A stretch of 5,064 nt of DNA from Candidatus Uhrbacteria bacterium (GTDB lineage Bacteria; Patescibacteriota; Patescibacteriia; UBA9934; UBA11717): contig JABMPK010000049.1 of the NCBI GenBank assembly GCA_013203725.1, positions 1 through 5,064 on the forward strand. Direction: 5' to 3'. The translations under genes were made by a program, and so were the position numbers. This document shows positions 1 to 3,437 of the stretch, piece after piece. The notes beneath the pieces are model-generated. The model saw nothing but the letters and a program-made list of their open reading frames with translations. It had not been told where the DNA came from and searched no databases. The number at the start of each line of letters is the position of its first letter. Position 1 is the first letter of the stretch.

Positions 1-597
1 ATCATTGCAATTGCATTGGCCGTGTACTTTGTTGCGGGCGCATCGTGGAAGCATCTTCTGTTTATGGGTGGTGGTGGATCTGCGCTATTCTTCTTGCTGA
101 TTAGGTTGGCTCCGTACAGAGCCGCGCGCTTCACAACCTTCCTGCATCCCGAGCTCGACCCCCAAGGTGTTGGCTATCATATTAACCAAGCGATGTTGGC
201 TATTGGCTCCGGTGGAGTCTTTGGGCTTGGTTATGGACACTCGCGGCAGAAGTTTCAGTATCTTCCTGAGGTTGCGGGGGACTCTATATTTGCGGTCATT
301 GCAGAGGAGCTTGGATTTATAATATCGACTGCGCTCATATTGCTTTACGTATTCTTTGCAAGACAAATGTTGAGGCTCGCAAACAACGCGCCTGACAAGT
401 TTAGTAAATATGTTGTAGTGGGCGTGATGGTGTGGATAGTCTTTCAGGCCTTTGTGAACATAGCTGCTATGCTTGGATTGATGCCTATCACTGGAATTCC
501 GTTACCATTTGTTAGTTATGGTGGAACGTCGATGGTTGTGATGTTAGCGGCAATGGGGATAGTGCTGAACATCAGCAAGTATCGGAAAAACGCATAA
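1..597 (+). CDS. ftsW: FtsW, SEDS-family peptidoglycan glycosyltransferase (3' part only)
   Basis: The gene is open from the first base, so its N-terminus lies outside the window; 198 codons and a TAA stop are visible. FtsW is a polytopic inner-membrane enzyme that polymerises lipid II into glycan strands at the division septum, working with a class b penicillin-binding protein. Seen here: two hydrophobic segments at the left edge, then an extracytoplasmic loop with INQAMLAIGSGG, GYGHSRQKFQYLPE and GDSIFAVIAEELGF, then three more membrane segments, the last two flanking GIPLPFVSYGGTS. These are the hallmark SEDS motifs. The Asp in GDSIF (codon 280-282) matches the Asp proposed as catalytic in this family (E. 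coli FtsW D297). RodA and SpoVE share the fold; murG only 21 bases downstream favours FtsW. The C-terminus is short and basic (KYRKNA), as expected for a cytoplasmic end. Confidence 0.9.
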   Translation: MIAIALAVYFVAGASWKHLLFMGGGGSALFFLLIRLAPYRAARFTTFLHPELDPQGVGYHINQAMLAIGSGGVFGLGYGHSRQKFQYLPEVAGDSIFAVIAEELGFIISTALILLYVFFARQMLRLANNAPDKFSKYVVVGVMVWIVFQAFVNIAAMLGLMPITGIPLPFVSYGGTSMVVMLAAMGIVLNISKYRKNA

Positions 598-600
598 ACC

Positions 601-609
601 TGATATAAT
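601..609 (+). promoter_or_regulatory. Extended -10 promoter of murG (leaderless type)
   Basis: TGATATAAT is a perfect -10 hexamer (TATAAT, 604-609) preceded by the TGN extension. It fills the 21-base gap between ftsW and murG. No convincing -35 hexamer lies 16-18 bases upstream, which is usual for extended -10 promoters. Nine bases separate the hexamer from the murG ATG, so transcription would start about two bases before the start codon, leaving essentially no 5' leader. No Shine-Dalgarno sequence is present in the gap. The promoter call is an inference from sequence; read-through from ftsW may also express murG. Confidence 0.6.
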
Positions 610-618
610 CAGACCACT

Positions 619-2022
619 ATGAAAATACTCCTTTCTGGAGGTGGGACACTAGGTCCTGTCACTCCGCTGCTCGGTCTTGCTGAGTACTGGCGTGGACGGA
701 ACGACAATGTTGATCTTGTCTGGGCGGGGACCACTAAAGGTCCGGAGGGTCCGTTGATTGTTGCGAATGATATTCGTTTCATTTCGATCGCGAGTGTAAA
801 GATTCCTAGGTACGCAACTCCATACTGGATTGTGATGCCGTTCTTGGGATTATATGCGTTTATTGAATCGTGGAATCTGTTACGAGTCGAGAGACCCGAC
901 GTTATAGTGACGGCCGGCGGTTATGTTAGCGTGCCGTTGGTAGTTTTGGGACGCGTTATGGGAATTCCAAGTTGGGTTCACCAGCAGGATGTCTTGCCAG
1001 GACTCGCAAACAAGATAATGTCTAAGTTTGCGCGCAGAGTTTCTGTGACGTTTGATTCTTCAAAAGATTTGTTTCCATCGTCAAAAACCGAGGTTACAGG
1101 CAACGCCGTAAGGGCATGTGTGGCAGCAGGTGATCGAGACAGTGGGTTTCGTAAGTTTAATTTGAGCCCTGACCGCAAGACTATCTTGGTACTTGGTGGT
1201 GGAGGGGGATCTAGTTGGATAAACGAATCTGTTTCTGCATTAGCTGGGAATCTTACAGAAAATTGGCAGGTGCTCCACATAACAGGTAGCGATAAGTATG
1301 AGTCTGTGGAGGTAGAGAATCCTCACTATACTGTAGAGCCTGTAATTCACGATGGAATGGACGATGCGTATGCGATTGCCGATGTTGTAATTTGCAGAGC
1401 AGGTCTTGGAACAATGACGGAGCTTGCACTTGTTGGAAAGCCCGCGATTGTAATCCCGATGCCAGATTCGCATCAGGAGATGAACGCGTTTCAGTTGTTT
1501 GAGCACCAGGCGGCGATCGTGGTCGATCAGACCGAGACTACGCCTCAGATTTTGTTTAATACGATAAAGCACATCATGGACGACGAGAACTCGCAGATGC
1601 GATTGGTCGCAAACCTCAAGCTCACATTCCCGAAAGACGGTACAAAGAAGATCGCGGATGGTGTGTTGAGCCTTGGCAACGCTTTGGCGAATTCATGGAA
1701 GCGTGACAGTAAGAAGAAAAAGGTTGTTGGAGAGGGGAGAGGGAGTTTGAAAGATCACGTGGATCAGATGTTTGGTGAGGATCATGGGGCGGAAGAGCTG
1801 GAAGACGCTGACACTGGGGTTGCGGCTGGGGAACATGGGTCGTATTCGACCGATAAGACCTATGAGCAGGAGGTCTCTCTGGAAGTTCCGGTTGAAGATG
1901 ACGAGCCGGTTGGTGCGGTTGGTATGTCTATAAAGGAACAGGTTGCGCGTGCTTTGAAGGGTAAAACTATCACAATAGAGGAGGGGGACGAGGAGAGTCC
2001 GTTTGAAGTTAAGGATTTGTAG
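619..2022 (+). CDS. murG: MurG, UDP-GlcNAc:lipid I N-acetylglucosaminyltransferase with acidic C-terminal extension
   Basis: MurG transfers GlcNAc from UDP-GlcNAc to lipid I, making lipid II on the cytoplasmic face of the membrane; FtsW upstream uses the product. The 467-residue protein has the two Rossmann-like domains of GT-B family GT28. N-domain: glycine loop GGGTLGPVTP (7-16), GGYVSVP (100-106), HQQDVLPGLANK (121-132) and GNAVR (161-165). C-domain: VLGGGGG (191-197), CRAGLGTMTELA (259-270) with the conserved Glu at 268, and HQEMNAFQL (285-293) with the conserved Gln286 and Asn289. Two oddities stand out. The near-invariant His of GGTGGH is Pro13. After the usual end near residue 357, about 110 extra residues follow: a KRDSKKKK basic patch, then a low-complexity tail rich in Asp and Glu that looks disordered. 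The family is normally about 355-365 residues. ATG at 619 places the glycine loop at the expected distance from the N-terminus. No Shine-Dalgarno site precedes it. Confidence 0.93.
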   Translation: MKILLSGGGTLGPVTPLLGLAEYWRGRNDNVDLVWAGTTKGPEGPLIVANDIRFISIASVKIPRYATPYWIVMPFLGLYAFIESWNLLRVERPDVIVTAGGYVSVPLVVLGRVMGIPSWVHQQDVLPGLANKIMSKFARRVSVTFDSSKDLFPSSKTEVTGNAVRACVAAGDRDSGFRKFNLSPDRKTILVLGGGGGSSWINESVSALAGNLTENWQVLHITGSDKYESVEVENPHYTVEPVIHDGMDDAYAIADVVICRAGLGTMTELALVGKPAIVIPMPDSHQEMNAFQLFEHQAAIVVDQTETTPQILFNTIKHIMDDENSQMRLVANLKLTFPKDGTKKIADGVLSLGNALANSWKRDSKKKKVVGEGRGSLKDHVDQMFGEDHGAEELEDADTGVAAGEHGSYSTDKTYEQEVSLEVPVEDDEPVGAVGMSIKEQVARALKGKTITIEEGDEESPFEVKDL

Positions 2023-2024
2023 GT

Positions 2025-2057
2025 AAACGCCCGGGCGAGAGTCGGGCGTTTTATTTT
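2025..2057 (+). terminator. Rho-independent terminator of the ftsW-murG unit
   Basis: A GC-rich stem, AACGCCCG (2026-2033) pairing with CGGGCGTT (2043-2050), plus one more A-T pair outside it, encloses a nine-base loop. TTATTTT follows at once. It begins three bases after the murG stop codon and marks the end of the cell-wall gene cluster on this strand. Confidence 0.92.
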
Positions 2058-2151
2058 CAATAGACAATTTAGCAATTTTCAAATGAATTTAAATTAGATC
2101 AATGTCCCATTCGGCGAATCACTTGAAAATTGCCAAATTGCTGAATTGAAA
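2055..2151. repeat. Long imperfect inverted repeat between murG and tRNA-Lys
   Basis: CAATTTAGCAATTTTCAA (2065-2082) and TTGAAAATTGCCAAATTG (2123-2140) are reverse complements at 17 of 18 positions. Beyond a short internal loop the pairing resumes with TTTCAAT (2055-2061) against ATTGAAA (2145-2151). The 40-base centre is AT-rich at its left end and carries TCCCATTCGGCGAATC. The element sits between two convergent terminators and encodes nothing I can recognise. It may be a miniature repeat element or a structured intergenic spacer; its function is unknown. Confidence 0.75.
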
Positions 2152-2160
2152 TTTAAACAC

Positions 2161-2191
2161 CAAAATAAAAACCCTAACATTTCTGTTAAGG
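2161..2191 (-). terminator. Rho-independent terminator of tRNA-Lys
   Basis: Read on the minus strand, CCTTAACA pairs with TGTTAGGG across a GAAA tetraloop (eight pairs, one of them G-T) and is followed by TTTTTATTTT. It starts nine bases beyond the encoded CCA of the tRNA, so the tRNA transcript ends here as a single-gene unit. Confidence 0.9.
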
Positions 2192-2200
2192 TGTTTACCC

Positions 2201-2276
2201 TGGTGTGCCGGGCGGGGCTCGAACCCGCGACCTTGGGCTTAAAAGGCCCCTGCTCTACCAGCTGAGCTACCGGCAC
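2201..2276 (-). tRNA. tRNA-Lys (anticodon UUU), CCA encoded
   Basis: The 76-base minus-strand gene folds as a complete cloverleaf. The acceptor GTGCCGG pairs with CCGGCAC; the D-arm is GCTC/GAGC; the anticodon loop is CTTTTAA, giving UUU at positions 34-36; the T-arm is GCGGG/CCCGC around TTCGAGC. The discriminator base is A, and the 3' CCA is encoded in the DNA. The outermost anticodon-stem pair (27-43) is a G/A mismatch, while the other four pairs are intact. The tRNA reads Lys codons AAA and AAG. A promoter upstream and a terminator downstream make it an independent transcription unit. Confidence 0.97.
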
Positions 2277-2304
2277 ATACATGTGTAATTTTGCGAACGA
2301 GAGA

Positions 2305-2333
2305 AGTGTAGCAGAAAGTGGGGTTTATGTAAA
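2305..2333 (-). promoter_or_regulatory. Sigma-70 type promoter of tRNA-Lys
   Basis: On the minus strand, TTTACA (2328-2333, five of six to the -35 consensus) is followed by a 17-base spacer and TACACT (2305-2310), with a TGC extended -10 triplet just upstream of the hexamer. Transcription would start about 20 bases before the mature tRNA 5' end, leaving a short leader for RNase P. Both boxes, the ideal spacing and the extension make this the best-formed promoter in the window. Confidence 0.8.
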
Positions 2334-2336
2334 CCC
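2321..2336. promoter_or_regulatory. Palindrome over the -35 box of the tRNA-Lys promoter
   Basis: GGGTTTA and TAAACCC form a perfect 7-bp inverted repeat with a two-base centre. The -35 hexamer of the tRNA promoter lies inside it, so a dimeric protein bound here would compete with RNA polymerase. A role as an operator is inferred from position only; there is no T-tract next to it on either strand, so it is not a terminator. Confidence 0.5.
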
Positions 2337-2390
2337 ATGGCGAGAATGGCGAAAGAATCAATTTTATGACTCATTTTAGTATAACCGTCC

Positions 2391-2741
2391 CTATTGTGCC
2401 GCGCAAAGAGAAAATTCTAGTCTTGAAGACTTTACTTCTTCCCAATTTGATAATTCAGTCCATACACTAGCAGCGTTACTGGCTGGTGTTACACTCATCT
2501 GTCCAATATCTGCAGTGCCACCTCTGCGAGTCGTGTACGGATATCCAGCTTCATCCAATTTACCAAAGAGTCGTTGTTCCATGTTGATATCGGATGTTAC
2601 ATTGACGCTCGATATATCCGAACGACAGTCAGCCGACCTAAGGCGTGGTCCTACGATCGCCATATAGCCAAATACTGCTGACGCCATCAGTATAAGTGTT
2701 AGCGCGGTAGATATTACAATTTTTTTTGAAAAGCTTTTCAT
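2391..2741 (-). CDS. Hypothetical small membrane-anchored protein
   Basis: I do not recognise this 116-residue protein. It starts with a short basic segment (MKSFSKK) and one hydrophobic helix at about residues 8-30, without an obvious lipobox or clear signal-peptidase site. It is therefore probably an N-terminally anchored protein with the rest outside the cytoplasm, although cleavage near VFGYMA cannot be excluded. The outer part (31-116) is polar and has only two cysteines, C39 and C113, which could form a disulfide. It contains the stretches EQRLFGKLDEAGYPYTTRRG and IGQMSVTPASNAASVW. The ATG follows a perfect extended -10 box by six bases and has no Shine-Dalgarno site, which supports both the gene and a leaderless start. 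It lies downstream of the toxin-antitoxin terminator and is transcribed separately. No terminator is evident between its stop and the tRNA promoter. Confidence 0.7.
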   Translation of the reverse strand: MKSFSKKIVISTALTLILMASAVFGYMAIVGPRLRSADCRSDISSVNVTSDINMEQRLFGKLDEAGYPYTTRRGGTADIGQMSVTPASNAASVWTELSNWEEVKSSRLEFSLCAAQ

Positions 2742-2747
2742 TGCACA

Positions 2748-2756
2748 ATTATACCA
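2748..2756 (-). promoter_or_regulatory. Extended -10 promoter giving a leaderless mRNA
   Basis: On the minus strand TGGTATAAT is a consensus -10 hexamer with the TGN extension. Six bases (TGTGCA) separate it from the ATG of the small membrane protein, so the predicted first transcribed base is the A of the start codon. No consensus -35 is seen at 16-18 bases. Confidence 0.65.
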
Positions 2757-2795
2757 TCAACTTAGGATAATGGTTTATAGTTTTGACATTGCAGT

Positions 2796-2836
2796 AAAAA
2801 CGAAGACCCATCAAGAAATCTTGATTGGTCTTCGTT
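2796..2836 (-). terminator. Rho-independent terminator of the toxin-antitoxin operon
   Basis: A long hairpin begins just after the toxin stop. On the minus strand ACGAAGACC and ATCAAG pair with CTTGAT and GGTCTTCGT, with one internal mismatch and an ATTT loop (2816-2819). An extra A-T pair closes the base. It is followed by a T-tract (complement of AAAAA at 2796-2800). There is no T-tract on the plus side, so it acts in one direction. Confidence 0.92.
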
Positions 2837-2838
2837 GT

Positions 2839-3102
2839 CTAAATTCGCAGATCACGGTAAAAATTTTCACGGCTTGCTATCAGTATAACAAGCACATTCT
2901 TTTTGACCATATAAGCTACTCTGTAATGTACTCCGGCAGAGGTGAACTTATGGGATCGTATAAGTTTGAGCTTACCTACGAGCAGCTTTCCAATTTTGGG
3001 ATTTTTAGCTATCCGATCTAATTCTTCAATAATAGCTTTTTTAAGCGGCGACTTTGCTTTCCTTATGAACTTATGCGGTTGACGCAGTAACTGAATCTCC
3101 AC
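2839..3102 (-). CDS. RelE/ParE-superfamily toxin (type II toxin-antitoxin)
   Basis: The 87-residue product has the compact RelE fold pattern: an N-terminal strand (EIQLL), two helices ending in IIEELDRIAKNP (24-35), then the strands KLKLIRSHKF, VHYRVAYMV and VLVILIASREN, and a short C-terminal FYRDLRI. RelE-type toxins cut mRNA on the ribosome. Arg61 (in HYRVAY), Arg78 (SREN) and Tyr82 (FYRD) sit where E. coli RelE has catalytic R61, R81 and Y87, which favours an mRNA interferase over a gyrase-poisoning ParE; this is an alignment by eye. I chose the GTG start because it lies one base after the antitoxin stop (TAATGTG) and gives the typical family length. In-frame ATGs at 3159 or 3147 would add 15-19 non-homologous-looking residues inside the antitoxin gene. 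Coupled translation with the antitoxin is likely. Confidence 0.87.
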   Translation of the reverse strand: MEIQLLRQPHKFIRKAKSPLKKAIIEELDRIAKNPKIGKLLVGKLKLIRSHKFTSAGVHYRVAYMVKKNVLVILIASRENFYRDLRI

Positions 3103-3103
3103 A

Positions 3104-3319
3104 TTACTTAAGAGATTCAACCAGAGAGTACGACTCTCCTGTTTCATTGTAGTGTTCAAGTTCGCAAAGAATGAACTCTTCTTCTTTCTGCTGAAGTGTC
3201 ATTTTTGCGGAAAGGAAGAATTGAAGAGCTTGGTTAACTAGTGCGCTTTTATTCTTAGCTTTGAGCAATGCTTTCCAATTTTTCTCATTGAAGGAAATTG
3301 TAGTGCGAGATGCGGGCAT
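3104..3319 (-). CDS. Ribbon-helix-helix antitoxin of the RelE-type toxin
   Basis: The 71-residue protein has a ribbon-helix-helix pattern: strand RTTISF (5-10), helix NEKNWKALLKAK (11-22), a turn at NKSA, and helix LVNQALQFFLSA (27-38). The remaining half is charged (QQKEEEF to the SYSLVESLK end) and should wrap and neutralise the toxin encoded directly downstream. RHH dimers bind the pair's own promoter, and an inverted repeat lies just upstream of this gene. An upstream in-frame ATG at 3340 would add seven residues (MIVIKLY). I prefer the second ATG because the putative -10 box directly abuts the first one, and because RHH antitoxins normally begin close to the ribbon strand. No Shine-Dalgarno site precedes either start. 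Family identity is by pattern, so the fold is fairly sure while the subfamily name is open. Confidence 0.83.
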   Translation of the reverse strand: MPASRTTISFNEKNWKALLKAKNKSALVNQALQFFLSAKMTLQQKEEEFILCELEHYNETGESYSLVESLK

Positions 3320-3329
3320 ATATAATTTG

Positions 3330-3353
3330 ATTACGATCATAGCGTATCGTAAT
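3330..3353. promoter_or_regulatory. Probable operator of the toxin-antitoxin operon
   Basis: ATTACGAT (3330-3337) and ATCGTAAT (3346-3353) form a perfect 8-bp inverted repeat with an eight-base spacer. It overlaps the putative -10 box and lies just upstream of the antitoxin start, which is where RHH antitoxins bind to repress their own operon. The repeat is seen directly; autorepression is inferred from the family. Confidence 0.65.
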
Positions 3354-3369
3354 TATTGCGTAGAGTCAA
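3341..3369 (-). promoter_or_regulatory. Putative promoter of the toxin-antitoxin operon
   Basis: On the minus strand, TTGACT (3364-3369, five of six to the -35 consensus) is followed by 17 bases and TACGCT (3341-3346, a weak -10 of TAnnnT form). TACGAT (3346-3351) and TATGAT (3336-3341) are competing -10 candidates. All lie inside or beside the inverted repeat, so repression by the antitoxin would work with any of them. Confidence 0.45.
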
Positions 3370-3373
3370 ACAT

Positions 3374-3413
3374 AAAAAAACACGCCTCCCGAGAGATATC
3401 GGGGGCGCTTTTT
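3374..3413. terminator. Bidirectional terminator after the region-4/alpha-CTD gene
   Basis: On the minus strand GCGCCCCCGA pairs with TCGGGAGGCGT (ten pairs including one G-T, one bulged A) around a six-base loop, followed by seven Ts after a G. On the plus strand the same hairpin ends in TTTTT (3409-3413). It closes the large minus-strand gene upstream of it and insulates the toxin-antitoxin promoter that starts a few bases further on. Confidence 0.9.
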
Positions 3414-3437
3414 GCATTTCAATGCTGAGTGTCGCTT

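Noticed and set aside
1240..1572. Minus-strand frames opposite murG (also those at 978-1280 and 1693-2082)
   Set aside because: They are antisense to a well-supported MurG, with no start signals and no recognisable motifs.
2094..2282. Minus-strand open frame with VAQLVEQGPF...VAGSSPARHT
   Set aside because: This is the familiar false translation of a tRNA gene; the bases form the tRNA-Lys cloverleaf.
2337..2354. Near-tandem nine-base repeat ATGGCGAGA/ATGGCGAAA
   Set aside because: Two short imperfect copies only; not beyond chance and not linked to any signal.
2770..3021. Plus-strand open frame opposite the toxin gene and its terminator
   Set aside because: It translates the terminator hairpin and the antisense of a clear RelE-type toxin, so it is not a gene.
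3103..3159. Longer toxin form starting at an ATG inside the antitoxin gene
   Set aside because: It would add residues unlike RelE N-termini; the GTG one base after the antitoxin stop gives the usual family length.
3374..3413. Hairpin considered as part of a CRISPR repeat or attachment site
   Set aside because: A single hairpin with T-tracts on both sides, explained fully as a terminator; no repeated units nearby.
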